A stretch of DNA of 64,000 nt from NCBI GenBank assembly GCA_041398745.1, contig JAWKUB010000004.1, positions 372,001 through 436,000 of the forward strand, read 5' to 3'. The translations under genes were made by a program, and so were the position numbers. This DNA comes from JACKHO01 sp041398745. GTDB taxonomy: Bacteria > Planctomycetota > Planctomycetia > Planctomycetales > Planctomycetaceae. Every line of letters begins with the position of its first letter. The first letter of the stretch is position 1. Shown here piece after piece: positions 26,285 through 35,492 of the stretch. The notes under the pieces are model-generated. The model ran no database searches. It was given only the letters and a program-made list of their open reading frames with translations, and was not told where the DNA came from.

Positions 26285-29035
26285 TCAGGGGCGGTTGACC
26301 ATTTCTCGAATCATGCCATCAACCGTCCAAGGTGCTGGCACGGGTTCTTCTTTCTGGGCAGCCTCAGCCCGTCTTGCTGCTTCTTCCACGCGTCGAGCCG
26401 CCTCTTCCAAACGCTGAGATTCCTCCTTGCGGCGAGCTTCTTCCTTTTGTCGGGCCTCTGCTTTACGAAGATTCTCTTCCTTGCGGCGAGCTTCCTCTTT
26501 GAGTCGAGCCTCTTCAGCCAGCTGGATCATTTCGGCCAGCCGAGCTTCTTCTTCACGTTGAGCCGCAGCTTTACGGAGGTCTTCTTCCTTCCGCCTGGCT
26601 TCCTCCTTGAGTCGAGACTCTTCAGCCTGCCGGGCAGCTTCGGTCAGGCGAGCCTCTTCCTCGCGTTGGGCCTTTGCGTTTCGAAGGCTTTCTTCCTTAC
26701 GTCGAGCTTCCTCTTTCAGTCGAGATTCCTCAGCAAGTCGGGCTGTTTCGGCCAAGCGAGATTCTTCTTCACGTTGGGCCGTAGCTTTGCTGAGAGCTTC
26801 TTCTTTTCGGAGGGCCTCTTCCGCCAGTCGAGCTTCCTCCGCCAGTCGAGCTTCCTCTGCCAGTCGAGCTTCCTCAGCCAGTCGAGCTTCCTCCGCCAGT
26901 CGAGCTTCCTCTGCCAGTCGAGCTTCCTCTGCCAGTCGAGCTTCCTCTGCCAGTCGAGCTTCCTCTGCCAGTCGAGCTTCCTCAGCCAGTCGAGCTTCCT
27001 CTGCCAGTCGAGCTTCCTCCGCCAGTCGGGCTTCTTCAGCCAGTCGAGCTTCCTCTGCCAGTCGGGCTTCCTCCGCCAGTCGGGCTTCTTCAGCCAGTCG
27101 AGCTTCTTCAGCCAGTCGAGCTTCCTCTGCCAGTCGGGCTTCTTCAGCCAGTCGGGCTTCCTCCGCCAGTCGGGCTTCCTCCGCCAGTCGGGCTTCCTCC
27201 GCCAGGCGGGCTTCCTCAGCCAGTCGAGCTTCCTCCGCCAGTCGAGCTTCCTCCGCCAGTCGAGCTTCCTCCGCCAGTCGAGCTTCCTCTGCCAGTCGAG
27301 CTTCCTCTGCCAGTCGAGCTTCCTCTGCCAGTCGAGCTTCCTCTGCCAGTCGGGCTTCCTCCGCCAGTCGGGCTTCTTCAGCAAGTCGAGCCTCTTCAGC
27401 GCGTGCCGCGTCCACCCTCTGCGTCCAATCCACTTCGAGTTGCTGCGGTACAAACGGTGAATCGGCATCCTCTGCAACGAGGGCATCTGCGCTGGTAAGT
27501 TGCTCTTCGAAGGATTTCCACCACTTCGCTGCGTCACGATATGGCTCGATACCGACAGCCTCAAGTGCATCACGCACTGCAGCTGCGGAAGGGAACCGAT
27601 CTGAGTGATGTTTCTCCAGACAGCGGAGCACGATTCCGTCGAGTGCAGGCGACACCTGATACGTTGATACGTCGGAAGGAGAACGCGGCTCGCTACTCAA
27701 ATGATGATTGAGAACATCAACCACAGTTTCCCCAGCGAAAAGCTCTTCGCCTGTCAGCAAGAAGAATGCAATCGCTCCAAGTGCATAAATGTCAGCCCCA
27801 GGGCCGACCGACTCTGGAATAGCAATCGCCTCTGGCGACATATAACCGGGTGTTCCGGCCATGGAGTTTCCCCAGAAGTGGGGCAGTGAATGCTCTATTT
27901 TTGCTTCGACCTTCTTAACCAGACCAAAGTCCTGAATTTTTGCCACATCATGGCGTGTCCCGATGTGTGACAGAAAAATGTTCGCCGGCTTGAGGTCGCG
28001 ATGGGTCAAACCGTTGTAATGTGCCTCTTCAAGCCCGTCACATATTTGTTTCAGGATGGGAACGACGCGCTCAGGAGGCATAGGCCCCCACTCGTCTACC
28101 AGCGATTGCAAACTCGTCCCCTGCAAATATTCCATCGAATAATAGAAATCACCCTGCACACTGAATCCATAGTCGTAAACAGCGACGATATTCGGATGGG
28201 AGAGTTGCGTCATTGCCTGCAGGCCGCTTTCGAAACGGGAGATTTGCTCCGGATTCGTATGCTTCGCGAAGAGCAGCTTAATGGCAGTGGGGCGGCGCAG
28301 CAGTGAATGCAGCGTGCGGTAAACGACACCCAGCTCTCCCGCCCCCACTTTCGACTCGACGATATACGGGCCAATTTTTCGCGCCCTCATTTCTTCGAGT
28401 TCATGCTTCTGCTCGCCGAACTCGCGCGTCATGGAGAAGTCACGGCGAGCCGCCGCTTCTCGACGGTAATTCGTTCCGGCAAGCACACCCGCGACGACAG
28501 TAAGCACAACGGTTTGCACTGAAACGAGCGGCATGGCTGGCGTGAGCAGAATGAGCAGTGCGCACGTTGCAAAGCAAAGCAGGACCGCTGTCGTTGATTC
28601 CAGAAAGGGCTGGTTCAACAACGCAAGGCCGATTGCAGCCACCACCAGCACCGACAACGGTCCGAACGCTGGAAAGAGTCCCTCCAGGCACAGAATGGCC
28701 AACACAGCGAGAGAGGAAGAGGCAAGGGAGGCTGCAGTCAGCCACTGCATGATGTTGAGCGTGCCGACTCTTCGCTCTGTCACCAGCAGAGCCACCTGCA
28801 CGACACAAATTATGGGAACGACCAGGAAGACCGACTTCGCCGATGCGAAATAGGAATGCAGCAGGAACCCCGCAGCCAACCAGAGAGCCAAAGACACCCC
28901 GACCACCAACCAGAACTGCATACGAGCGCGTGGCAGGATGTGCTGCTTGTAATCGTACTCGACGTCGTCTTCAACGAACTGCAACGTCAGCGGATTCAGC
29001 ATTTCCGCATGAATTGACCTGTAATTCACTGTCAC
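26285..29035 (-). CDS. Large membrane Ser/Thr kinase with a hexapeptide-repeat helix
   Basis: The 916-residue protein has an N-terminal membrane domain (about residues 35-190, roughly six helices), then a Hanks kinase (about 216-500) with GAGELGVVYRT, AIKLLF, HRDLKPANIFL near 342, DFGLVKK near 367 and TPGYMSPE. Residues about 547-738 are some 31 copies of EEARLA, and another 150 residues of variant Glu/Arg/Ala repeats follow before a short unique end (WTVDGMIREMVNRP). The repeat should form one long charged helix or coiled coil in the cytoplasm. The glycine loop has GELG where GGMG is usual. Substrate unknown. Confidence 0.9.
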   Translation of the reverse strand: MTVNYRSIHAEMLNPLTLQFVEDDVEYDYKQHILPRARMQFWLVVGVSLALWLAAGFLLHSYFASAKSVFLVVPIICVVQVALLVTERRVGTLNIMQWLTAASLASSSLAVLAILCLEGLFPAFGPLSVLVVAAIGLALLNQPFLESTTAVLLCFATCALLILLTPAMPLVSVQTVVLTVVAGVLAGTNYRREAAARRDFSMTREFGEQKHELEEMRARKIGPYIVESKVGAGELGVVYRTLHSLLRRPTAIKLLFAKHTNPEQISRFESGLQAMTQLSHPNIVAVYDYGFSVQGDFYYSMEYLQGTSLQSLVDEWGPMPPERVVPILKQICDGLEEAHYNGLTHRDLKPANIFLSHIGTRHDVAKIQDFGLVKKVEAKIEHSLPHFWGNSMAGTPGYMSPEAIAIPESVGPGADIYALGAIAFFLLTGEELFAGETVVDVLNHHLSSEPRSPSDVSTYQVSPALDGIVLRCLEKHHSDRFPSAAAVRDALEAVGIEPYRDAAKWWKSFEEQLTSADALVAEDADSPFVPQQLEVDWTQRVDAARAEEARLAEEARLAEEARLAEEARLAEEARLAEEARLAEEARLAEEARLAEEARLAEEARLAEEARLAEEARLAEEARLAEEARLAEEARLAEEARLAEEARLAEEARLAEEARLAEEARLAEEARLAEEARLAEEARLAEEARLAEEARLAEEARLAEEARLAEEARLAEEARLAEEARLAEEARLAEEARLAEEALRKEEALSKATAQREEESRLAETARLAEESRLKEEARRKEESLRNAKAQREEEARLTEAARQAEESRLKEEARRKEEDLRKAAAQREEEARLAEMIQLAEEARLKEEARRKEENLRKAEARQKEEARRKEESQRLEEAARRVEEAARRAEAAQKEEPVPAPWTVDGMIREMVNRP
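26825..27394 (-). repeat. 18-bp tandem repeat array (about 31 copies) inside the kinase gene
   Basis: The unit CAGTCGAGCTTCCTC(C/T)GC (+ strand) encodes EEARLA on the minus strand. Copies vary almost only at synonymous positions (CCTCCGC, CCTCTGC, CTTCAGC; GTCGAG or GTCGGG), so the array is under protein-level constraint. Because 18 is a multiple of three, copy-number change keeps the frame and only alters helix length. The other strand and frames stay open throughout and create spurious ORFs. Confidence 0.95.
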
Positions 29036-29677
29036 TGCTCATTCAGCTGGCAATGTGGCGTAATGCAACATCGGGGAGATCGGAATTCATCGTGCAGGCT
29101 CGCTCAAGACTTATAGCTCAGAATTTGCCACCCAATTCTCGAAGGGCACCAGGATCCTGCGAAAATCAGATGAGTCTCGGACCGCTCGTGCCGGATGTTC
29201 GACCAATGCAAACAAAGCTTGGCCCGGCGTCGTTCAGTGGGCGTAACTCAAGCAGAACGTTGCCTTTGGAAATACCCACAATATGAGCACTTCGTGCGTG
29301 GAGGCATCACAAATGAAATGAATTCCCCCTTGACGGTCCTGCAAAATGCCCCGCCAATCTGCACGTTTTCGATGGCTGGTTCAGATGCGGACAACCGACG
29401 ACATCGTCAATGGAAGCGGCACCGATCCAGATGGCTGTTTTGTGAAGTCAATCCAGAAATCAGGACCTCATTTTCAGTGGTCCCAAGAGGGAATCCGTTC
29501 TCATGACGAGGCCGAAGTCGACTGCGGGTTGGAAGGTTGATCCTGTTGGCAGGGAGACCCAGGCCGGGTGCTGCAGGACGGATGCACTGGCAGAGGTCAG
29601 TGGCACACTCATTTGGCTCTAACACGTCGATGGGCGGGCAATTCTTGTCGGCTGCCGAAGCATGGCCTGCCGTAATT

Positions 29678-29704
29678 CACAGACAGGAATGTCTGTGCCA
29701 CCGG
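29678..29704 (+). repeat. Hairpin repeat CACAGACA-GGAA-TGTCTGTG with CCACCGG arm
   Basis: An 8-bp perfect stem closes a GGAA loop, followed by CCACCGG. The same element occurs inverted at 40078-40104 with stem CCCAGACA/TGTCTGGG, so the single stem difference is compensated on the other arm. Confidence 0.75.
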
Positions 29705-29716
29705 TCTGGAGGTTGA

Positions 29717-29785
29717 CCACAAAGAAGCACAGAAAGTCACGAAAAAGGAATTACCTGTTTTCGTGACTTTTCGTGTTTTTCGTGG
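29717..29785. repeat. Imperfect inverted repeat of the CCACAAAG...CTTTTCGTGG type
   Basis: The left arm (29717-29745, ending AAAGTCACGAAAA) is an imperfect reverse complement of the right arm (29758-29785). It belongs with the similar palindromic element at 42651-42735 as a class of ACACGGAG/AGTCACGAAAA-type intergenic palindromes. No coding content. Confidence 0.6.
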
Positions 29786-30638
29786 CCGACATTTCTTCGA
29801 ACAGGAACACTTGGCGCAACTTGGGCTCATGGGATTGAGCATGTCCGCTCACGGTGGCCTGATTTGTTTCAGGTCGGAAATGTGTTCCCAACTGAATGGG
29901 TGCCCCAAGGTTCTCCCATTCTATGAGCCGGCCGGTGACGGAACACGTTTTCAAATCCTTGAAACCGTTTGCATCAAGGCATGCTCAACCAGAGTCCGGA
30001 CTCGCTTTTTTGTTCTTGCGTCGAGAGTTGCCACGAGAAACACAAAAAGTCGCAACGAGCAAGTTGACTACGATGCGGCAGATGGGAATTGGGCGGCGAA
30101 TGGTAGATCGTGGCCGGTGACAACTGAGCGTTGAAGGACGCTTGCCACTTTTTGCACCTCGTCTTCAGTCCCGACGTGAAGATTTCAGTGGGCGTGGCGG
30201 CGCTGTCTGATTTCACGAAATTGATCGTAGTGGCGATGTTCCAGCGAGTGAAAATTCAAACACTTGTTGCTTACTTGGGGAACTTCGGTCATGATTGTTT
30301 AAGCAGCGACTTCTTTCAGTCGCACGTTTCCCCAACTGGTGAGCACCTCATACCGTTTTTTGCGGCACTGAGTTTTCGTGATGGAAACGTGTATTTTGAC
30401 GCCAGCTGCTGTCGCAGGGCATTTTGCAGTACCGAATTCTCGTGGTGACTGCGCATTGATTTTGCTTTGAATTGGCAAATGAGGAGAAGGATTTCATGTT
30501 CACGAAAAAAGTCTGCGAACCGCAGTTGCGGCCGTCCATTCGACCTCCGCCCGGAGCGGATCTCTTCGCAGAGCGAGTGTTTGTCAGCAGGCGTGTTGCG
30601 AGCAATTCCAGGTACGCAACAGCCGCTGGTGAATTACT

Positions 30639-31694
30639 ATGACAATCCCCCAAGGACTCATTCTATTTGCCGCCCTTGTTGCGTGCGGTTTTCTGTATGT
30701 TGTGAGCCACTATTTTCTGTTGTGGCTCCGGGCTCTGGCCAGTGGGGCGCACGTTGGGATGTTTTCACTCATCTTGATGTCACTTCGGAAAGTCGATCCC
30801 AAGGTCATTGTGGAATGTAAAGTCATGGGCGTTCAGGCGGGATTGCCTCCGCTGTCGACCGACGCCATGGAAAGTCAATACTTGGCAGGCGGCAACGTGC
30901 GCCGCATTGTATTGGCCCTTATTACGGCTGACCGGTCCGGTGTGCAGCTCGACTGGAACACTGCGGCGGCGATTGACCTTGCTGGACGGGACATCCTGGA
31001 AGCAGTCCGCGTTTGTGTGACTCCCAAAGTCATACACTGCCCGCAGCCGGATAATGTCCTCAGCAAGACGATTAACGGCGTCGCAAAGGACGGAATCCAA
31101 TTGAACGTTCAGGTCCTCGTGACGGTGCGAACGGCGATTTCCCAACTCATTGGGGGATCCACCGAGGCCACAATTATTGCTCGAGTCGGCGAGGGCATTG
31201 TGTCCGCCATTGGTTCCTGCGAAACATACCAGGCGGCGCTTTCCGATCCCATGCTCATTAGCCGTCGTGTGGAGTCGCGTGGACTGGATGCACAAACGTC
31301 GTTTTCCATTGTCTCCATCGATATCGGGGACATTGATGTTGGAGAAAACATTGGAGCCAAAATTCGGCTCGACCAGGCAGACGCCGACATTCGTATTGCA
31401 CGGGCACTGGCCGAGAAACGACGCACGGAAGCCGTGGCCACTACTCAGGAAATGATTGCACTGACGAGAGAGAATCAGGCAAACCTCATTCTGGCAGAAG
31501 CGCAAATTCCAGTTGCCATTGGCGAAGCGTATCGCTCGGGGCAGCTCAGAACGGGCGTTTCGCGAGGGGCCCGCAAGAATCGACTACCCAATGTGAAATC
31601 CTCGTCCGACCGCGCAAAACATTCACCCGATTCACGTCCAGAAACCGAAGCCCCGCGCCGAGTTGAAAATCCCGAACCTGAAGGAGGGGGCTGA
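30639..31694 (+). CDS. floA: Flotillin-like protein FloA
   Basis: The 351-residue protein has an N-terminal hydrophobic hairpin (about 5-50), then an SPFH-like domain (LRKVDPKVIVECKVMGVQAG, VRRIVLALITADR) and the characteristic FloA stretch SIDIGDIDVGENIGAKIRLD, followed by Ala/Glu-rich helices (ARALAEKRRTEAVATTQEM). It scaffolds functional membrane microdomains. The tail of about 45 residues is basic and Pro-rich, unlike typical FloA. The usual partner nfeD is not adjacent. Confidence 0.88.
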   Translation: MTIPQGLILFAALVACGFLYVVSHYFLLWLRALASGAHVGMFSLILMSLRKVDPKVIVECKVMGVQAGLPPLSTDAMESQYLAGGNVRRIVLALITADRSGVQLDWNTAAAIDLAGRDILEAVRVCVTPKVIHCPQPDNVLSKTINGVAKDGIQLNVQVLVTVRTAISQLIGGSTEATIIARVGEGIVSAIGSCETYQAALSDPMLISRRVESRGLDAQTSFSIVSIDIGDIDVGENIGAKIRLDQADADIRIARALAEKRRTEAVATTQEMIALTRENQANLILAEAQIPVAIGEAYRSGQLRTGVSRGARKNRLPNVKSSSDRAKHSPDSRPETEAPRRVENPEPEGGG

Positions 31695-31754
31695 CAATTC
31701 GAGAACACATCCCGCGCGTGACGCTGCAGCGCACATTTAGCCATTAGGATATCT

Positions 31755-32123
31755 ATGAACAATGACCGCCTGTTGATTTCAGCCATGGCTGAAAAATGTA
31801 AAGACTCGCTGAACACTCCACACGCCGAAGCGTTGTCCCCCATTTCGTCTGGATTGCCGCATCCGCTAAGGCTCACACACTTGAAGTGGATGTGTGAACA
31901 AGTGGTGGAGCACGCCGAGGAATGGCCCAAGGCGAAACTGCACCGCTGGATTGGTTTCATCCAATGTGGTCTGATGGCCCACCGCGTGTTCGATCTGGGC
32001 GAAATTAAGGCCATGTTCAATGAGGCGAAAAGTGCCTATGGTCCTGTTGGTGAGGATGACGACTTGGCCGATCACCTCGACCCGACGAATCCCTTCCGTC
32101 TGGACATCGGTGGCGAAGGATAA
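31755..32123 (+). CDS. Hypothetical soluble protein
   Basis: The 122-residue protein starts at ATG with an AGGAT ribosome site, 60 bp after floA on the same strand. It contains HLKWMCEQVVEHAEEWPKAK and LHRWIGFIQCGLMAHRVFDL, which look like a compact helical domain, and an acidic end (GEDDDLADHLDP). No known motif. It may be co-transcribed with floA. Confidence 0.6.
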   Translation: MNNDRLLISAMAEKCKDSLNTPHAEALSPISSGLPHPLRLTHLKWMCEQVVEHAEEWPKAKLHRWIGFIQCGLMAHRVFDLGEIKAMFNEAKSAYGPVGEDDDLADHLDPTNPFRLDIGGEG

Positions 32124-32212
32124 GCGCTTCGCCCCCCTTGTTGCGCGGTGATGTTTCGACCGATCATGCATGATTCTGATGGTATGTCTCCCGACACTCA
32201 ATCAATACAGCA

Positions 32213-33613
32213 TCATGGATTTGGTTTCAGTTCCGTCCAGTGAGCAAACAGTTTTGCCCCGGTCGCGTCGCTGAGTTGGATCATGCCGCTGGCGTACGTT
32301 GCTTCGACGGTCATGGGTTCCTCGGATTCTGTGAGGAGGAAGGCCGTTCTGCCTACGGACCAACTGCCAGCAAAAGGAGCGGGTTGTAGTGATTCTGTTG
32401 GCGGAGCGAACCGACGGTTGACATGCGGTGCAGTTCCTTCGGGGCCGGGAATTCGAACTGCGGACAGGCCGACCCCTTCCAGTGAACGTTCGCGACCCAC
32501 ATACGCAATTGTGCAGCGGTTGCCACCAGCGGTCATGAGCTTTGCTTCGAACCAGCGACCCTGATAGTAGGCTAGGACCATGGAATTGGATGGCGGTGGT
32601 GAGGCTGGGTTGACTTCACTCCCTGGGCCGGTGCCCGGTCCTGAAGGTGGAACTCCCATTCCGCCGGGATTCACTGCGTCGAGGGGAATCAAAACTGGCT
32701 CGCTCGCTCCGTTCTTCGGACGGACGAGTATCTGGCCTTCGCGATACACAGCCAGTACACGTCCCACCACGTTCTTCGCCTGACTTCGAATTTCCACGCC
32801 AGGGAAAATGTAACTCAAGTGATCGACTGGCGTCAGGCTGGACGTATCAACGGAACCGGACGAACCGTCGGTGGTTGATTGCATGGTCGGCGGTCCAGGT
32901 TGGTTGGCAGGTGCGGTCGTAGGGGTTTCGACCTTGGCCATTTCAGCTGGACTCACTTCGCCAGTTGATGTTGGCTGCTCTGCGATATTTGCCGGGGACA
33001 ATTCGTTGGCCTGAAATTTGGCCAGGGCCTCAACCAGCGGATCGTACGCCAGCTTGTGAATGTCCGACATTTTGATGGTCTGCTGATGGCCATCCTGAAA
33101 ACGCAGGTACATTGAGCCTTCGACTCGCGTCCGATACCTCGAAACGACTTCGTATTCCTCTTTCGAGACCGCCGCCAACTGACTGAACGGAACTTCTTGA
33201 GCCCCGGAGAACCACATCAAATCGTCGCGAAGAATGACTCGGTCCGGCTCGATGCGAACTGACGCGAGGAAGGCACTGGGAACTCCCAGGAGCAGCAGAA
33301 ACGCGCCCAAACCAGCGAGTCCGATACCAACAATCAGGCCGACGACTCCACCGGTACCGCCAGTTTGCTTGGCGGGTTTGCGACTTTTACCAGACTTCGA
33401 TTTTCCGCGGCCAGATCCCGCAGATGTCTTCCGCCATGATTCCAGTCCCAGCCCGGCTCCGAGGACAATCAAGACAATCGAAATCAGCAGCAGTCCAATT
33501 CCCTTTGTGGGAACATTGGAAAAGATGAGCGTCTCCCCTTGTTGCGACTGCACGGCCCCGCAGCCGGAAAGCAGTAGAATTGAAGCGGTGAGGAGAAGCT
33601 TGCGCGGATTCAT
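32213..33613 (-). CDS. Hypothetical membrane lipoprotein with SH3-like repeats
   Basis: The 466-residue protein starts with a lipoprotein signal (LLLTASILLLSGC), then two membrane helices (about 38-58 and 90-120) separated by a basic Lys/Ser/Gly loop. The long remainder has a Pro/Thr-rich linker and repeated short beta motifs: VGRVLAVYREGQILVRPKNG, MVLAYYQGRWFEAKLMTAGG and VGRTAFLLTESEEPMTVEA, which may be SH3- or tudor-like barrels. No catalytic motif. Location is the cell envelope. Confidence 0.65.
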   Translation of the reverse strand: MNPRKLLLTASILLLSGCGAVQSQQGETLIFSNVPTKGIGLLLISIVLIVLGAGLGLESWRKTSAGSGRGKSKSGKSRKPAKQTGGTGGVVGLIVGIGLAGLGAFLLLLGVPSAFLASVRIEPDRVILRDDLMWFSGAQEVPFSQLAAVSKEEYEVVSRYRTRVEGSMYLRFQDGHQQTIKMSDIHKLAYDPLVEALAKFQANELSPANIAEQPTSTGEVSPAEMAKVETPTTAPANQPGPPTMQSTTDGSSGSVDTSSLTPVDHLSYIFPGVEIRSQAKNVVGRVLAVYREGQILVRPKNGASEPVLIPLDAVNPGGMGVPPSGPGTGPGSEVNPASPPPSNSMVLAYYQGRWFEAKLMTAGGNRCTIAYVGRERSLEGVGLSAVRIPGPEGTAPHVNRRFAPPTESLQPAPFAGSWSVGRTAFLLTESEEPMTVEATYASGMIQLSDATGAKLFAHWTELKPNP

Positions 33614-33746
33614 GGTGTGCTGCCGTGAGATTACGTTTGTACGCGTAAAGGGAGTCTACGAGGCCGTTAAACGGGAAGTCAAGTATCAGAAATGACTTGA
33701 TTCGGCCCGGGTGCATGCGATGAATGGTGGCAGGCTATCGGGAACC

Positions 33747-33918
33747 TTCAGCCTCCCGTCGGCGAAGCCGAGAATGGGAGGGGCGAATCGAGTTTACGAG
33801 ATTCGGGGAGGGCAATTCGCGTGTCACCGTAGGTCCCTAGCGTACAGGCAGTTCCGTGTCCACTTTGCATTCGCCCCTCCCCTCGCTCCGCTCGACCCTC
33901 CCCGGCGGGGAGGGTGAA
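33747..33918. repeat. MITE/REP-like element with TTCA(C/G)CCTCCC ends, copy 1
   Basis: TTCAGCCTCCCG at the left and GGGAGGGTGAA at the right form imperfect terminal inverted repeats. The right half holds CCTCGCTCCGCTCGACCCTC and a GC hairpin. The same architecture and right half recur at 38256-38399. No coding capacity. Confidence 0.65.
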
Positions 33919-34005
33919 TTCCTATTCCTCATGCGATTGCCGAGAGCTGTCCAAATGACTGAGCGAGAAGCACCGCCACCATCTATCGGATGCACCCATT
34001 CGGCC

Positions 34006-34494
34006 CTATTCGCCCCGCAGCGGCGACGACTGACAGCGCAGGACCTGATCGCCTTGCTCCGATAGGGGGAGTTCTTGGATGAGCGTCGCGAGGGCAGTTT
34101 CGAATTCGCTGCTGTCCTGCACCTGGCGGGTCATGTAGGTACCCGGTTCGAGTGAAATCGTTTCACCCGTTTGTTCGAAGATTGCAGCTTCAATACCCTC
34201 GCGGTTGAGTTGCTCTCGACGCAGGGAAATGGTGGTACCTTCCGTTGTCTTGCCAAGTCGACCACCGTAGTTGCCAGGTGGCAAAAACAGAGTTCCGTTG
34301 TACCAGTCCACCATGAATGCAATCGCACCGGGGAGGAAAAACAGCAACACGCCCAATCCGTCGAGTGCTGCGACTTCCCAGTTGATTGTACCGGATCGGG
34401 GCTGCCCTATTCGTTCTGGGTACATGAGAGTCCCACACCCACAGAGGGTGAGAAGGGATGACAACAGAAAATAGCGACGAGATGGTAGCGGCAT
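34006..34494 (-). CDS. Small lipoprotein of the YceK/YidQ-like type
   Basis: The 162-residue protein has a lipoprotein signal MPLPSRRYFLLSSLLTLCGC with lipobox LCGC. It continues CGTLMYPERIGQPRSG and DGLGVLLFFLPGAIAFMVD, then NGTLFLPP, a pattern seen in small Gram-negative lipoproteins of the YceK/YidQ sort. Function is unknown. The final 20 residues may be strain-specific. Confidence 0.65.
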   Translation of the reverse strand: MPLPSRRYFLLSSLLTLCGCGTLMYPERIGQPRSGTINWEVAALDGLGVLLFFLPGAIAFMVDWYNGTLFLPPGNYGGRLGKTTEGTTISLRREQLNREGIEAAIFEQTGETISLEPGTYMTRQVQDSSEFETALATLIQELPLSEQGDQVLRCQSSPLRGE

Positions 34495-34668
34495 GAGAAA
34501 TCCATTTCCCGACCCGCATGGTGGGGAGGTCGGCGGAAAGCTACCGCGATTTCACAATTTGCAGCAAGACCGGTCTCTTAAACCTCAATACACAAATATG
34601 GACGTCCGTGCGAATGTTCGAAGGTAAACTCGAAGGTTGTTTCACCTGTGCGCCGCGAGACGTGACAC

Positions 34669-35343
34669 TCATTCGTGGAGTCCACGACTCGGAAACTTAT
34701 TGCTTGGGTGGTGCGATCTGAAAACCGCCATCAGCCATAGAATGCCTATCGTAAAGATTCCAAGACCAATTGCGAGCACTTTGCTGGACGTCTTCTTTGC
34801 CATTGGTCGCCGACCCTCCTGCAGGACAATGACTTTTTCGAGAGGTACATTCGGAAATTGGTTGGCAAAGTACTTCCACTCTTCTGCAGTGAGAACGTCG
34901 GCAGCGGGTTGAGTTAACCCATAGACATTTGACACCACTTTGGGCGATTGAGGAATGTCGGAAGCGAGGAAGAACTGGCTTGTCCTCACCAGAACCGCAA
35001 ATGATGTCACGATACCATTCGTTTGAGCCCGCTCGAATTCGGGATGCTCCATTGAAATAATGGGATAATACGCATGCATCAAGCGATCATCTGGACGAGC
35101 TTTATAATCTGAGTCCATTTTGGCCTGACCAATGAATGTTGGAAACAACGCGAGGTGTTCCCCCAGTTGTAAATTCTTGTTGGGAGCGGGGGCTCCCAAC
35201 TCAAGGTCGGCAAGGTTCACCGAAACTGGCACCTGCGACGCTCCGGCAGAGACACGCATTTCCTGAATTGCAATGAAGCAGAGAAATCCTCCGGCAAACG
35301 ACATTATAAACGACATTATAGATGGAATATGCACCTTCCTCAT
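34669..35343 (-). CDS. Hypothetical membrane protein
   Basis: The 224-residue protein has an N-terminal membrane helix (about 8-27) and a C-terminal one (about 190-210, VLAIGLGIFTIGILWLMAVF), with an extracytoplasmic domain of about 160 residues between. The start has an excellent AAGGAG ribosome site. The middle contains YYPIISMEHPEFERAQ and SQFFLASDIPQS; no family recognised. Confidence 0.65.
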   Translation of the reverse strand: MRKVHIPSIMSFIMSFAGGFLCFIAIQEMRVSAGASQVPVSVNLADLELGAPAPNKNLQLGEHLALFPTFIGQAKMDSDYKARPDDRLMHAYYPIISMEHPEFERAQTNGIVTSFAVLVRTSQFFLASDIPQSPKVVSNVYGLTQPAADVLTAEEWKYFANQFPNVPLEKVIVLQEGRRPMAKKTSSKVLAIGLGIFTIGILWLMAVFRSHHPSNKFPSRGLHE

Positions 35344-35492
35344 CGGTTCTCCTTAACCTGATGGGCTCGTTGTTTGGTACGTCGTGGTGGTCACGGCAAC
35401 ACGACGAACTCTACTCGGGCGCTCATTTCGCGCCGAGACGAACATTCCGACGCCTCAAGTTGCAATGATCACCACGAGGGATAAGGCAAGCC

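Larger units (their letters stand above)
29036..30638. other. 1.6-kb gene-poor region
   Basis: No ORF here has a recognisable domain, signal peptide or good ribosome site. It contains structured repeats at 29678-29704 and 29717-29785 and probably the floA promoter near its right end. The stretch 29090-29290 reads a little like decayed coding sequence but matches nothing I know. Confidence 0.5.

Noticed and set aside
26825..27394. Possible CRISPR array because of regular 18-bp repeats
   Set aside because: There are no unique spacers; the repeats are contiguous and encode a hexapeptide.
26144..27608. Long open frames on both strands across the 18-bp repeat region of the kinase gene
   Set aside because: They are produced by the repeat having no stop codon in several frames; their translations are simple repeats, while the minus-strand frame joins a complete kinase.
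30131..30448. Plus-strand open frame upstream of floA
   Set aside because: It contains no recognisable motif and has no ribosome site; the region also has stop-rich alternatives and hairpins.
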